NCBI RefSeq assembly: GCF_001592935.1
Contig: NZ_LRDB01000001.1
Span: 620,001 to 684,000 of the forward strand
Source of the DNA: Roseivirga echinicomitans
GTDB lineage: Bacteria; Bacteroidota; Bacteroidia; Cytophagales; Cyclobacteriaceae
DNA: 64,000 nucleotides
Reading direction: 5' to 3'
The first letter of the stretch is position 1; each line of letters begins with the position of its first letter. The translations under genes were made by a program, and so were the position numbers. The notes beneath the pieces were generated by a model. That model searched no databases, was not told where the DNA came from, and saw only the letters and a program-made list of their open reading frames with translations. Shown in pieces: positions 50,938 to 60,844 of the stretch.

Positions 50938-51567
50938 TTATTTAATTAAAGCTTTAAGTGTTTTTTCGTCCACTTCGCCCGAAGGGAAGAGATTATTGTT
51001 TTCTTGAAAAGTCTTAAGTCTGTTGGTGGTAATTAAGCTGAATATTCCGTCTTGAGGAATACTATCTGCATTAGTATTGAGCAACTTTTGTAGCTCCCAA
51101 ACGGCCGCACCTTTTGCCCCCATTTTAAGGTCCAGCAAATGTAAATTTCGTTCGAACTTAATATCTTCTGGTCTGAGGTTTTGCTCAAAGTACACTTGTA
51201 CTTCATCGTTGCTATAGCCTTGTGATTTTAGCTTTGCCGAAAGCTCGAGTTTCGTTTCGAGCATCTTTGTCGTGGCGATCATTTCATTATAAACAGCAGT
51301 AGCTCGAGTGGACTCAAAGTCTTCATTATTGATGAATCGAACATCTATTTGATCATTTCTCCACAATGAGCGGGCATAAGCCCCCACCTCTAATGCGGTT
51401 TTGTAGTATTCTTTAAGTGCCGTGCGATTGTAAAAATCCGTGTCGATTTTTTCACTTAGCTCATAGTCGTAGGTCGATGGCGGGTTGAACCTTCGATCTT
51501 TCAAATACTGAACTGCGATATAGGCAACAACACCTATGAGTATTACAATAACTAGAAGACGCTTCAT
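50938..51567 (-). CDS. membrane-anchored protein with peptidoglycan-binding-type domain
   Basis: A 209-residue protein with one N-terminal membrane anchor (RLLVIVILIGVVAYIAVQYL). It has a helical middle and a C-terminal PG_binding_1-type domain (about residues 146-208: KMGAKGAAVWELQKLLN, then DGIFSLITTNRLKTFQE and GEVDEKTLKALI). It probably links the system to the cell wall. It is the first gene of the operon, which runs from 51567 to 47390. Confidence 0.75.
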   Translation of the reverse strand: MKRLLVIVILIGVVAYIAVQYLKDRRFNPPSTYDYELSEKIDTDFYNRTALKEYYKTALEVGAYARSLWRNDQIDVRFINNEDFESTRATAVYNEMIATTKMLETKLELSAKLKSQGYSNDEVQVYFEQNLRPEDIKFERNLHLLDLKMGAKGAAVWELQKLLNTNADSIPQDGIFSLITTNRLKTFQENNNLFPSGEVDEKTLKALIK

Positions 51568-51700
51568 GACTGTATTGATTAAAAAAACTCAGTTATAAAA
51601 ATAGCAGAAATTATTGGTCGGTTAACACATTTGAGAGTGATAAAACCATAAGAAATCGAGAAAAGTACCAAACCTGGAACGGGATTGGTATGAACGAGAC

Positions 51701-51730
51701 AAAAAAATGCCGCCCAAATTGAGCGGCATT
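51701..51730 (-). terminator. terminator of the outer-membrane barrel gene
   Basis: AATGCCGC (51706-51713) with GCGGCATT (51723-51730), followed on the minus strand by seven T. It is 26 bp past the stop of the gene at 51757. Confidence 0.85.
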
Positions 51731-51756
51731 AGAATGATCTAGTATGCTGTATTTTG

Positions 51757-54450
51757 TTATAAATCGTAGTTGACTGAGAACAAGAAGTAACGCTTTTGAA
51801 TGAAGTATTCGTAAGTGCTAATCAAACTTTCCGAAAAGGAATCTCTTCTTATTCCAGTAGTGTTCAGTAAGTTCATGGCTGTGGTTTTAAACTCCCATTT
51901 GCTCCCTTCCTTTCGGTAACTCAATTTGGCATTGAGCAGGTCATAGGTGCTTGTTGTTCCGTTCGAAGTGTTTTTATAAGTGTTAAACTCATAGTCGGAG
52001 TCGAAGCGGAAGTCTTTTAAGAAACGCAGGATCAAACGAGCAGTAGGTTTATGGTTTTCAAACTTACTACTGGTACTGTTGGCTGTGTAATTATTGAATG
52101 ACACTTCGTATCCGAAATTAAATTCTAACGCCTTTAATACCGTGGTAGAAAGTCCAGCCTTATAACCTTGCTGAAAACTTACATTCTCATTGGCAAGATC
52201 ACTAATTTGGTTATTCGTTACCGAGCGAGACCAGTTGCCCGAGAGGCTTACGCGGTAATGATCAAAGCGTTTATCAATACTGGCATTTCCCGATAGGTTT
52301 TCATTGGCCAAATCAATGTTCGTAGGAGTGTTTACCCTTTCCAAACCACTAAAATCTATAATGTTGGTGATGTCGTCATAGCGCTTTTGGTAGCTTACTC
52401 CACCCGAAACGTTTAGGAAATTATACATGTTGAAGTTGAAATAGTTAAGGCGCAAATTGTGATACCAACTATTGTCTAACACCGGGTTTCCCGCAAATAG
52501 TGAGTTGTAGCTTCTCACAATAATGCCTTTGGCTGCATTCTGAATATCGGTAAAGCTGGCAGACACATCATAATTTAGGTTCAAAGAATGTGAGTTTCTG
52601 AAATTATATTTTGCGTTTATCGAAGGAAGTAAAAGCGTTTTGTCAAAACCTTCGGCACTTCCGTTTTGCTGATTTTCGATATTATACTGATGCAAGTTGA
52701 GTCCTGGGTTCAACACCAATTTTCCAAATTTCACTTTGTAATACAGACCAAAGTAGTAGTCGCTAAAAGTGTAATCTACCAAGTTATTCAAGTCGGGATC
52801 GTTGAACTCATTTGTGCTACCATTGTCAAGTTTTTCCATAATGCTTGAGCTCAAATCCTGACTGGTTTGGTTCACACCAAGTTTAAAATTGATGTGGTTT
52901 GTGTTGTTCAGAATTCTATAATAGTTAATGGCTGCTTCGGCTTGCTCGGTGTTTATATTTTTAAGTTGAAGCAAGTTATAAGGGCTGTTACCCGTCATCG
53001 GAATGATTGCCGAAAAGGGCCTTTGTGTTGTAGACAAGTCATAATTTGGATCTTGCTTTTGGCTCTTATATGTGACTTCGGCCGAAAAAACGTTCTTCTC
53101 ATCTGGCGCATAGAATGTCCTCAATTGCTGCTCAATAGAGAACGGTTGCTGTGTGCTCATACTATTGATGTCATTGGAAGTATTATTGAAAAATGAATTT
53201 TGAAGGTCTGAGTTTTCAATATTAGAAAGACGAGAGAACACATTGTAATCCAATTGCAAGCTTGCGTTTGGCGAATAGGTAATGCCTAATTTAAACAGGC
53301 CAGAAGTACTCTGAACATTCGATTCAGAAGTGAGGGTTTCTGTTTCTCCTGATTGCAAAACATACTGACGCTCCGAAATGCTACCCAATGTGTTGTCCAC
53401 TTTAGAGCCGATGGCAAAACCCGAAAATCTGATTTTGCTGTTAGGTGTGTAATTGAAATTGAGCGCGCCCAATTGGTTGTTCAGCTCCTTCGCGCTATTC
53501 CTTTCTGCCATTGGAATTCCAAGTTGGTCGGAGCTTATACGGAAGTTTGAACCCGATCGGCCTGCTAAACTGGCCAAGCCCCCACTAAACCTAAAGTAGT
53601 CGCTCATGCTAAAGGCCAAGTCGCCTACATTGTTGGCATCACCAATAAAATTGATGTTCGTTTTCTTATCGTAATAGAAAACGTTGGCGTGTGCTTTATA
53701 CCTTTCTTCTGGGCCTACAGCGAGTTCCAAATCGCCAAAAACCATGTTCTTCATGTCCTCTTTGAGTTGTATATTCAATGCCAGTTGCTCGCTGTTATTC
53801 ACTCCGCTTAATGGGCCAACATCATTGAAATTCTGCAGCACCTGAACCTTGTCTACCGCTTTGGCAGGCAGGTTTTTTGTGGCCAATTTGGTGTCGCCTT
53901 CAAAGAATTCTTTGCCATCCACCAGTAGTTTGTCCACTTTTTTACCCTGTACTTTTACTTGACCGTCTTCATCTACTTCAAAACCGGGTAAATCTTTGAG
54001 CACATCTTCCAGTTTTCGCTCGTTGCCCTGCGTGAACACATCGGCTTTATAGGTAATGGTGTCGCCTTGAATGAGAATGGGCATTTCGGTCACCACTTCA
54101 AACGATCCTAAACTTCTTTCGTCATTATTCAACTGAATTGAAACGGGTAACGCTTGGGTGTCTTTGGCGGTGAAATACCTTTCAAAAGGAACGAAGCCAA
54201 TAAAACTGACTTTGAGCTGATAGACTTTTCCGCCTTCTAGCAGTAATCTAAACTGACCTTGTTTGTTAGTCACCCCAAACGAAGCAATCGTTTTTTTGGT
54301 GGTGTCCATGGCCATTACGTTGGCAAATTCAAGAGGCAAGCCTAATGAATCTCTTACCTCTCCAAGGTAAACTACTTTCTGTTGGGCCTGCGCTTGCTGT
54401 ATTGCTCCACATAGAAATGTGAGCAGAAAAATAAAGGCTATTCTTTTCAT
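51757..54450 (-). CDS. large outer-membrane barrel protein of the TonB-receptor type
   Basis: An 897-residue protein: signal peptide ending in AQAQ, a carboxypeptidase-like regulatory domain (about 25-110: YLGEVRDSLGLPLEFANVMA), a plug-like region (LEDVLKDLPGFEVDEDGQVKV and VQVLQNFNDVGPLSG) and a long beta barrel with a C-terminal FSVNYDL. This is the OMP_b-brl_3 type found beside GLPGLI proteins. Function unknown; possibly peptide or metal related. Confidence 0.82.
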   Translation of the reverse strand: MKRIAFIFLLTFLCGAIQQAQAQQKVVYLGEVRDSLGLPLEFANVMAMDTTKKTIASFGVTNKQGQFRLLLEGGKVYQLKVSFIGFVPFERYFTAKDTQALPVSIQLNNDERSLGSFEVVTEMPILIQGDTITYKADVFTQGNERKLEDVLKDLPGFEVDEDGQVKVQGKKVDKLLVDGKEFFEGDTKLATKNLPAKAVDKVQVLQNFNDVGPLSGVNNSEQLALNIQLKEDMKNMVFGDLELAVGPEERYKAHANVFYYDKKTNINFIGDANNVGDLAFSMSDYFRFSGGLASLAGRSGSNFRISSDQLGIPMAERNSAKELNNQLGALNFNYTPNSKIRFSGFAIGSKVDNTLGSISERQYVLQSGETETLTSESNVQSTSGLFKLGITYSPNASLQLDYNVFSRLSNIENSDLQNSFFNNTSNDINSMSTQQPFSIEQQLRTFYAPDEKNVFSAEVTYKSQKQDPNYDLSTTQRPFSAIIPMTGNSPYNLLQLKNINTEQAEAAINYYRILNNTNHINFKLGVNQTSQDLSSSIMEKLDNGSTNEFNDPDLNNLVDYTFSDYYFGLYYKVKFGKLVLNPGLNLHQYNIENQQNGSAEGFDKTLLLPSINAKYNFRNSHSLNLNYDVSASFTDIQNAAKGIIVRSYNSLFAGNPVLDNSWYHNLRLNYFNFNMYNFLNVSGGVSYQKRYDDITNIIDFSGLERVNTPTNIDLANENLSGNASIDKRFDHYRVSLSGNWSRSVTNNQISDLANENVSFQQGYKAGLSTTVLKALEFNFGYEVSFNNYTANSTSSKFENHKPTARLILRFLKDFRFDSDYEFNTYKNTSNGTTSTYDLLNAKLSYRKEGSKWEFKTTAMNLLNTTGIRRDSFSESLISTYEYFIQKRYFLFSVNYDL

Positions 54451-54483
54451 GTTGTGAGTTTTTGACCTTTGGGTTCGAAAAAA

Positions 54484-55329
54484 TTAATTGCCGCCTATTT
54501 TGATTGTAAAGCTTTTGCCATCTCCGTTGCTACCTTGGCTGTATTTCTCCATCATCTCTTTGGTTTTTTCGTCTCGAATAACCTTTAATTCTTCTGGAGT
54601 TACTTTTTTACCTTTTGATGGTTTCTTGATTTTTACACCCTCTTCTGGGTTTAGGACTACTTTGGTGCAGAGGTAGGTAATTTTACCATCAGAGATTTCC
54701 ATGATTAAACCGGGCAAGCCCCAAAAATCATCCGGCCCTTGTGATACTGGGATTTCAGGCGTGAACCAAGCTTCAATATTAATGGTATCAGAAGTTACTT
54801 TAGATTCTTTATCGTCATTGTCGAATGAAATGACTGTGCGCTCTACTATTTCGGAGAATATGGCTTTTTGGGCAGTGTAGTTACCAATTTTCTTGGTTTC
54901 GTTGGTCAATTGCCATTCTCGGTTTTTTAGTTCACTCTCAACTAAAAAAGGCTTACTAAACACTTCCGTTTCATTTAGAAAAAGATTGTCTGCCGTATTT
55001 TTGTACTTAGTGCCTGAATTAGAAGATATTCTCATCACCACACCCCCAGCTGCCGCTGCGGGCGCCCCTTCAAGACTTTCTACTTCCGCCCAGGTAGATT
55101 CTGTTAAGTTGAATTTCAACTCATATTCTTTTTGCATTTGCTTTTTCAGGCTTTCCTGAAGTTGCTTTTCCATTTCTGGCGACATACCATCTCCTTTAAT
55201 ACTCATATTACCCATTTTACGGGCCGACTGATATGTAGCAATTCCTTGAAAATTCTGAGCATTTAGGGTGAGTGTTCCTGCTGTTAGAATGCCCAATAAG
55301 AGCATGACTGTTTTTTTGAGCTTTTTCAT
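54484..55329 (-). CDS. GLPGLI-family protein
   Basis: A 281-residue exported protein (signal peptide ending LNAQ). It carries the family-defining sequence FWGLPGLIMEI and, in the middle, YTAQKAIF and WFTPEIPVSQGP. Members of this Bacteroidota family accompany outer-membrane barrel proteins such as the gene just downstream and their role is not known. It faces a divergent two-component system that may regulate both. Confidence 0.88.
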   Translation of the reverse strand: MKKLKKTVMLLLGILTAGTLTLNAQNFQGIATYQSARKMGNMSIKGDGMSPEMEKQLQESLKKQMQKEYELKFNLTESTWAEVESLEGAPAAAAGGVVMRISSNSGTKYKNTADNLFLNETEVFSKPFLVESELKNREWQLTNETKKIGNYTAQKAIFSEIVERTVISFDNDDKESKVTSDTINIEAWFTPEIPVSQGPDDFWGLPGLIMEISDGKITYLCTKVVLNPEEGVKIKKPSKGKKVTPEELKVIRDEKTKEMMEKYSQGSNGDGKSFTIKIGGN

Positions 55330-55446
55330 TTTTGATCTGTTTTATGGAATACAAACAAACTTATATTCATGCAAACAGATAGTTAACCAGTGTTAACGAG
55401 TGTTAACCTTTGATGCTCAGGCATTACGAATGCGTATATTTGAACT

Positions 55447-56952
55447 GTGAAAAAACGCAAGTTCAAGGCTATAATCTATCTGATTTCCTTTACGGTACTT
55501 GTTACTGTGGGCATTCAGGTGTATAGAAATGTTCAGAATTATAACCTGAACAAGCAGCGTTTTATCAACGATGTGCAAGTAGCCTTAGACAACGGAGTGG
55601 AGGGTTATTTTTCTTCTTTGGCCAAGAACTTCGTATACCTCGATAGAAACGATAGTGGCGCTTTTGATGCCAGTGAAATCAAAGCGTTTTTTCAGCATAA
55701 TATTGAAGGAAAGACAAGCGATTCTCTCTCGAAGTTTGAATTTTCAACCAAAAGCAGTGCTATTTCAGATACATCTATTGGGGGAGTAACAATTCGAAGC
55801 ACGGGCAAAGGAGACTCAAGAATTCGCATACTTGGTGGTACAAAACTTAATAATGCTGCCTCCATTAACAGCATTCAGGTTTTTAAAGACACCGTTCGAT
55901 CATCGAGGCTAAATGAGTTAGAAGCGTTCACTACTAGAGTAATGATTTCAATGGTGCAAGATTCCATTGATTTTGAAAACTTAACTAAGTATGTAAAGAA
56001 GGAATTGGGTCGAAAGAAAATAGACATTGATTTCGCCTTTGCCTCTTTACAAAATAATGAGATTGTTGAACGCTCGAGGGCATTTAGCGATGACGAGTTT
56101 TCGCTTTCTACCCTTTCAAAGGCCAGTTATTTACCTAAAAAGGAGTTAAAGATGTATTTTGATAATGCCTCTTTAATTATTCTGAAAAGGGGAATGGTGG
56201 ATTTATTGATTTCAATGCTCATATCAGTTTCTGTGATTGGTTCGCTGTTATACCTCTATAGAATCATCAATCAGCAAAAACAGTTGGCAGAAATTAAGAA
56301 CGACCTCATCAGCAATATCACCCACGAATTTAAAACCCCAATCGCCACGGTAACATCGGCCCTTGAAGCCATCGCCAATTTCAATAAGCAAAACGATCCG
56401 GAAAAAACGGCCAAATACTTAGACATGTCGAACGACCAGTTGAAGAAACTCAACCTGATGGTGGAGAAGCTGCTGGAAACGGCCACGCTTGATAGCGATG
56501 AATTGAGTTTGAGGAAAGAGCCTGTGAATTTAACACAGCTACTTTTTACTATGATTGAGAAGTATAAAATGCTAGCGGGCGAAAAAGGGCTTTCTTTTGT
56601 GGCACCTACTGTGGATGTAATTATTGAAGCTGATCCTTTTCACTTGGAAAATGCGCTCTCCAATTTGGTCGACAATGCCTTAAAGTATGGCGGAAGTGAA
56701 GTTCAGGTAATTTTGACGAAGTTAGGCAACCGTGCGCAGGTAATAGTGCAGGACAATGGCGGTTTTATAGAGAAGAGCCAAAAGGAAAGGGTGTTTGACA
56801 AATTCTACCGAATCCCTACCGGTAATCAACACGATGTAAAAGGTTTTGGGATTGGCCTTTATTATACCCGAAAGATAATTGAGAAACACGGAGGGTCGAT
56901 TGACTTAGTCTTGAAACCCCAATTAACCAGTTTTGAAGTGGCTTTTTCATGA
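55447..56952 (+). CDS. sensor histidine kinase
   Basis: A 501-residue membrane kinase: first helix near residues 8-25, a ~220-residue extracytoplasmic sensor region, second helix (about 250-272), HisKA with His293 (SNITHEFKTPIATV), ATPase domain with NALSNLVDNALKYG, FGIGLYYTRKI. It overlaps the response-regulator gene by 4 bp. It is divergent from the GLPGLI gene across 117 bp, which suggests that the pair controls the envelope unit at 51757-55329. Confidence 0.92.
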   Translation: MKKRKFKAIIYLISFTVLVTVGIQVYRNVQNYNLNKQRFINDVQVALDNGVEGYFSSLAKNFVYLDRNDSGAFDASEIKAFFQHNIEGKTSDSLSKFEFSTKSSAISDTSIGGVTIRSTGKGDSRIRILGGTKLNNAASINSIQVFKDTVRSSRLNELEAFTTRVMISMVQDSIDFENLTKYVKKELGRKKIDIDFAFASLQNNEIVERSRAFSDDEFSLSTLSKASYLPKKELKMYFDNASLIILKRGMVDLLISMLISVSVIGSLLYLYRIINQQKQLAEIKNDLISNITHEFKTPIATVTSALEAIANFNKQNDPEKTAKYLDMSNDQLKKLNLMVEKLLETATLDSDELSLRKEPVNLTQLLFTMIEKYKMLAGEKGLSFVAPTVDVIIEADPFHLENALSNLVDNALKYGGSEVQVILTKLGNRAQVIVQDNGGFIEKSQKERVFDKFYRIPTGNQHDVKGFGIGLYYTRKIIEKHGGSIDLVLKPQLTSFEVAFS

Positions 56953-57629
56953 CGGAAAAAATAAAAATATTGCTGGCCGAAGATGAAACGGCATTGGGCA
57001 CCATCATTAAGGAAAGCCTAGAAACCCGTGGTTTCGATGTACTTTTTTGTACCAACGGAGAACAAGCCTTAAATACTTACCGCGCTGAAAAACCAGAATT
57101 ATTGGTGTTAGACGTGATGATGCCTAAGAAGGACGGCTTTACGCTCGTCAAAGAAATTAGGGCTGAAAACGATAAAATTCCTGTCATTTTCCTCACCTCT
57201 AAATCCAGAACTGAAGATGTGGTGGAGGGCTTTGGCTTGGGCGGAAATGACTATTTGAAAAAGCCCTTTAGCATGGAAGAACTGATCGTTCGTATTCATG
57301 CGCTTTTAGACCGAAAGAGAAAACGGGAATCATCGGAGGAAGTCAGTATTGGTAAATACCGCTTCAATCTTTCTAAACAAAAATTGGGTTTGGGCGAGAA
57401 GGAACAGACCTTAACCCACCGCGAGGCGCAACTGCTTTTTCACTTGAGCGAAAACAGAAATGCAGTTACCGACAGAAGTTTGATTCTCACTCAACTTTGG
57501 GGCAATGACGACTTTTTTAATGCACGAAGCATGGACGTTTTCATTACCAAACTCCGCAAAAAATTAAGCGAAGATGAAACCGTAGAAATCCTGAATGTTC
57601 GGGGGTATGGCTATAAGCTGGTGTGTTGA
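56949..57629 (+). CDS. OmpR-family response regulator
   Basis: A 226-residue regulator with receiver domain (Asp55 in LLVLDVMMPKKDG, switch Lys in YLKKPF) and a C-terminal winged helix (TLTHREAQLLFHLSEN, RSMDVFITKLRKKL and VRGYGYKL). Partner of the kinase encoded immediately upstream. Confidence 0.93.
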   Translation: MTEKIKILLAEDETALGTIIKESLETRGFDVLFCTNGEQALNTYRAEKPELLVLDVMMPKKDGFTLVKEIRAENDKIPVIFLTSKSRTEDVVEGFGLGGNDYLKKPFSMEELIVRIHALLDRKRKRESSEEVSIGKYRFNLSKQKLGLGEKEQTLTHREAQLLFHLSENRNAVTDRSLILTQLWGNDDFFNARSMDVFITKLRKKLSEDETVEILNVRGYGYKLVC

Positions 57630-57648
57630 AAAAATGTTCTCAAATCCT

Positions 57649-57669
57649 CCCCCTTTTTTGAAAAGGGGG
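57649..57669. repeat. pyrimidine/purine hairpin, possible terminator
   Basis: CCCCCTTTT (57649-57657) with AAAAGGGGG (57661-57669), 19 bp past the response-regulator stop. It may terminate that operon and belongs to the same kind of purine-rich hairpins as at 4555, 12132 and 57727. Confidence 0.6.
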
Positions 57670-57726
57670 TTGGGGGATTAGATGATTTCAGCAAAGAGTT
57701 CTAATGTTTCGTTGCAATCCTCCCAG

Positions 57727-57744
57727 CCTCCTTCACTAAGGAGG
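57727..57744. repeat. purine-rich hairpin repeat
   Basis: CCTCCTT-CACT-AAGGAGG. The following AATTTGTGCTAGTGTTAAC recalls the sequence after the hairpin at 12132, so a longer repeat unit may be shared. Confidence 0.55.
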
Positions 57745-57830
57745 AGAAATTTGTGCTAGTGTTAACTAGTAGTTCTTTTGAATACCTCCTACCTCAGACT
57801 AACTTTCATAGAAAGACAAATCATGGAGAT

Positions 57831-60389
57831 TTACTTCGTCACTATTCTAATTAAGGCATCATAACCCTTCAGCTTACGCTTTTTGTGGTAGTCAAACATC
57901 TTATCGTTTTTGATGATTTGAATACTTTTTACATTCATTAAATCAAGTGCTTTAATCTGATCATCAGTCATGTCAGGTTTTAACTCCCCATCGATTTCTA
58001 GGATAGCGTTGTCTTCTTTAAGCCTTTTTATAGTAAAGTTGGTCCTTTGAGAGTTGTCTGTTTTGTCATCAAAATTCACAGTAGAAAAATCAAGCACACG
58101 GATACTCAAAGGTGAGCGCATTGTAATACCTGAGGTTGCTTTTTCATATCCGTTTTTAGTCTCAATAATTATTAATCCAGATACCGGAGTAGGAATATCT
58201 GGGTATTGCTTGAGGACTGCAGTCTGGCCTTTTATTACTGATATATTCTCAACCTGATTGGGGTCAAGGGTACTTATAATACCACTTTCTCTTAATTTGC
58301 CATCAACCATATAGCGGACGGTAGAGGTGTCTTGTGCTTCCTGTACAGTGCCTTTCGATAGTTTTATCAACTTGACCTTTATTTCCTTGTGCTCTTTTTC
58401 ATCATAAACGGGATAGTCTTCTATTATTTCTGAAACTCTAAGGCCTACCAGTTTATACTGGCTCATTTCTTCTTCGCCTAGAATCTTGCCCATGTACTGA
58501 TAACGTATTTTGGGAGCCGAAAAATTGATGGAACTATTCATTTCTTCCAAATACTGATTTACTTCTTTTTCATACTTGCTGAGATTGCTTGAATAAGAAT
58601 TTAGTGTTCTCCAGTGTTCACGTAATTCGTCCAGTTGTTTCTTGTATTGGTTGACAATGGCAGTATCAGTTTTTCCAGAGGCTTTCATCTGTTTCTCCAA
58701 TTCCTTCAACTCTACCTGAATTTGTGGAATCTCTCGCTCCACCTTTCTTGTTTCAGCGCGAATGCGAGCTATATTCACTTCCTCCTGCTCTTGAATCTCC
58801 TTTTCCTTCTTTACCCACTCAATGATTTCTTGCTGACTTACCTCAGCCTTTTCAACCTCTGAAACCTTAATTACTTCTTCCACTTCTCTAAGGGCTTTTT
58901 GGGCACGAACAATTTCCTGATCGGCCTGAGTTTTTGCAGCGCGTTCGGCTTCCGTTTCAGTCTGCGCACTGTTTTCTAACTTCGCTCTCTCAATCATTAA
59001 CTCTTCAAGTTGAGCCCTCCTCAGAGCTACTTCAATTTTTCTGTTTTTGACATTCACCATTTCGGCTAGTTCCCGGAGCTCTTCTTGGGTCCTCTGGTTC
59101 TCGTTAGAGAACTTATGGATCTGTTCGTAAGCGGCTTTATAGGCTTCAAACTCTTCGCCTGTGATCTCGGTTTTGTCATTCAAAAACATGGTGACAGTAC
59201 CCGAAGCATCGGTTTTTACCGTCACTTTAGAGTCTTGCTTCAATAATTCCAGAATGGCTTTCCTCACCTTGGTAGTGTCTTGAGGCGCTGGCATTTGCAT
59301 CAAGTTTTCGATGTTGTCTTCTTCCAAGTCAGCCATGGTGGGTTTGTCTTCTTGGCTTGCATTCTGACTCATAAGCACAAAGCTCAACACTAGAATTCCC
59401 AAAGACATAAAACCACCGAGCCAGTTCATTTGGGGCTTATGATCTACAATGCGTTTTACCCTGCTCAGCAATTGATTCTTCTTTCCCGCAAAGGCCAAAG
59501 CAGGTTGAAATTTATGACCTTGATATTCAGAGGCATTGGTGAGTGCTTTGATCAATGTCAGCTTTTTACCCAATTGGTTTAAGGCGATATCATCACAGTG
59601 GAATTCCCTTTCGGCATCGAGTTGTGTTTTGAGCCACCAAAAAGCGGGGTGGAAAAAGTAAACCACTTGCAACAAGTTGATAACTATGTTGATAAGAAAA
59701 TCTTTTCGTTTGATATGGGCCAATTCGTGCACTAAAATGGCCTCAATTTCATCGGTAGGAAGGGCTTGGATGAGCCCCATTGGGAAAATGATGACAGGCT
59801 TAATCACCCCCATGACCAATGGAGAAGAAACCCTTTCTGATTGCTTTAAAAGCACTTTTCCCTTTATTTTCAAGGACTCACAAAGGGTACTCATTTTCTC
59901 TAACCAGACGGCATCCGTAATTAGACTTGCTCCTGATTTTAAACGATTTAGAAAATAGAAACCTCCTAACATTCTGACTGTGAATAAGAAGGCGCCCATA
60001 AGCCAAATCACTAAGGCCAAATTGGCATTCTGTGACGTCAATGCTTTCCATTTTGCTAAAACTGTAGGAGAAACAACCGCCTGCTCTACTGGTGTGGAGG
60101 TTTCATTGAGCTCTAATGAAAATACGGAGGGGCTTTCGAAATCGAGCGCACTATTAAGGGTTGAAGTTGCCACTCCATTATCTAAATGCCCCAAAAAAGT
60201 AGTGACCGAAAGTAGGGGTAAGATGAGAATAGCGGCAAGTACTACGGCATAACGTTTTGCAGGCGAAGCTTTCTTCATAAGAAGCAAAACAACAAAACTG
60301 ATGATCAGCACTATGGCTCCCTGCCAAAGCGAATCGAATAGGGTTAAGCCCAAGGCTTCGGCCCATTGTGGGTTGATGAATCCTTTCAT
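57831..60389 (-). CDS. M56-family (BlaR1-like) membrane metallopeptidase with coiled coil and plug-like region
   Basis: An 852-residue protein. The N-terminal ~330 residues form a multi-helix membrane domain with the zinc motif HELAH (221-225) and the third-ligand region REFHCDD (261-267), as in BlaR1/MecR1. After the last helix (about 325-342) comes a ~190-residue charged coiled coil (about 430-620), then a region with VENISVIKGQTAVLKQYPDI and GLIIIETKNG that resembles the plug of TonB receptors. There is no beta-lactam-sensor domain. It overlaps the BlaI repressor gene by 4 bp; by analogy, activation would cleave BlaI. Confidence 0.85.
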   Translation of the reverse strand: MKGFINPQWAEALGLTLFDSLWQGAIVLIISFVVLLLMKKASPAKRYAVVLAAILILPLLSVTTFLGHLDNGVATSTLNSALDFESPSVFSLELNETSTPVEQAVVSPTVLAKWKALTSQNANLALVIWLMGAFLFTVRMLGGFYFLNRLKSGASLITDAVWLEKMSTLCESLKIKGKVLLKQSERVSSPLVMGVIKPVIIFPMGLIQALPTDEIEAILVHELAHIKRKDFLINIVINLLQVVYFFHPAFWWLKTQLDAEREFHCDDIALNQLGKKLTLIKALTNASEYQGHKFQPALAFAGKKNQLLSRVKRIVDHKPQMNWLGGFMSLGILVLSFVLMSQNASQEDKPTMADLEEDNIENLMQMPAPQDTTKVRKAILELLKQDSKVTVKTDASGTVTMFLNDKTEITGEEFEAYKAAYEQIHKFSNENQRTQEELRELAEMVNVKNRKIEVALRRAQLEELMIERAKLENSAQTETEAERAAKTQADQEIVRAQKALREVEEVIKVSEVEKAEVSQQEIIEWVKKEKEIQEQEEVNIARIRAETRKVEREIPQIQVELKELEKQMKASGKTDTAIVNQYKKQLDELREHWRTLNSYSSNLSKYEKEVNQYLEEMNSSINFSAPKIRYQYMGKILGEEEMSQYKLVGLRVSEIIEDYPVYDEKEHKEIKVKLIKLSKGTVQEAQDTSTVRYMVDGKLRESGIISTLDPNQVENISVIKGQTAVLKQYPDIPTPVSGLIIIETKNGYEKATSGITMRSPLSIRVLDFSTVNFDDKTDNSQRTNFTIKRLKEDNAILEIDGELKPDMTDDQIKALDLMNVKSIQIIKNDKMFDYHKKRKLKGYDALIRIVTK

Positions 60390-60763
60390 TTTTGCTCTCC
60401 TTCAAGTTGTTCAATGAGTTTTTTGATTTCTTCGAGCTCGGCTTTTGAGGTTTTTCCTTGCCCCAATGCCTGCATGACCAATTGCGAGGCGGAACCGCTA
60501 AAAGCGGCATCTACTAATTTATTGAGTAAAGTATGCTGTACATTTTTTTGTTCAATGGCTGGATTGTACACGTGGGTGCGTGACGATTCGTCTCTAGTGA
60601 CAATCCCTTTCTGCGCCATAATTTGCATCAGTTTTAAAGTAGTGGTGTAACCCGTTTCCTTTTCCTGACTGAGTATTTCATTGACTACCCTAACTGTACT
60701 TGGGCCTTTTTCCCAAAGCACTCTGAGTATGTCTAATTCCGATTCGGTGGGTTTATGTGTCAT
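60386..60763 (-). CDS. BlaI/MecI-type transcriptional repressor
   Basis: A 125-residue winged-helix repressor: PTESELDILRVLWEKGPSTV at the N-terminus, DNA-binding wing ETGYTTTLKLMQIMAQKG, and a C-terminal dimerisation helix set where the M56 protease would cut. Three inverted repeats of one type lie directly upstream (60820-60890) and are its probable operators. Confidence 0.92.
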   Translation of the reverse strand: MTHKPTESELDILRVLWEKGPSTVRVVNEILSQEKETGYTTTLKLMQIMAQKGIVTRDESSRTHVYNPAIEQKNVQHTLLNKLVDAAFSGSASQLVMQALGQGKTSKAELEEIKKLIEQLEGEQK

Positions 60764-60819
60764 GTTACTTCCGTTTTGTCTTTAAATCTTTACCTCTGCT
60801 GAAGTAGATGTTTCTAATC

Positions 60820-60835
60820 TACGACAAGTTTCGTA
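60820..60835. promoter_or_regulatory. BlaI operator 1 (imperfect)
   Basis: TACGACAAGTTTCGTA: inverted repeat TACGAN-N4-NTCGTA with one mismatched pair. It is the operator closest to the blaI start (57 bp). Confidence 0.55.
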
Positions 60836-60844
60836 TCAAACATA

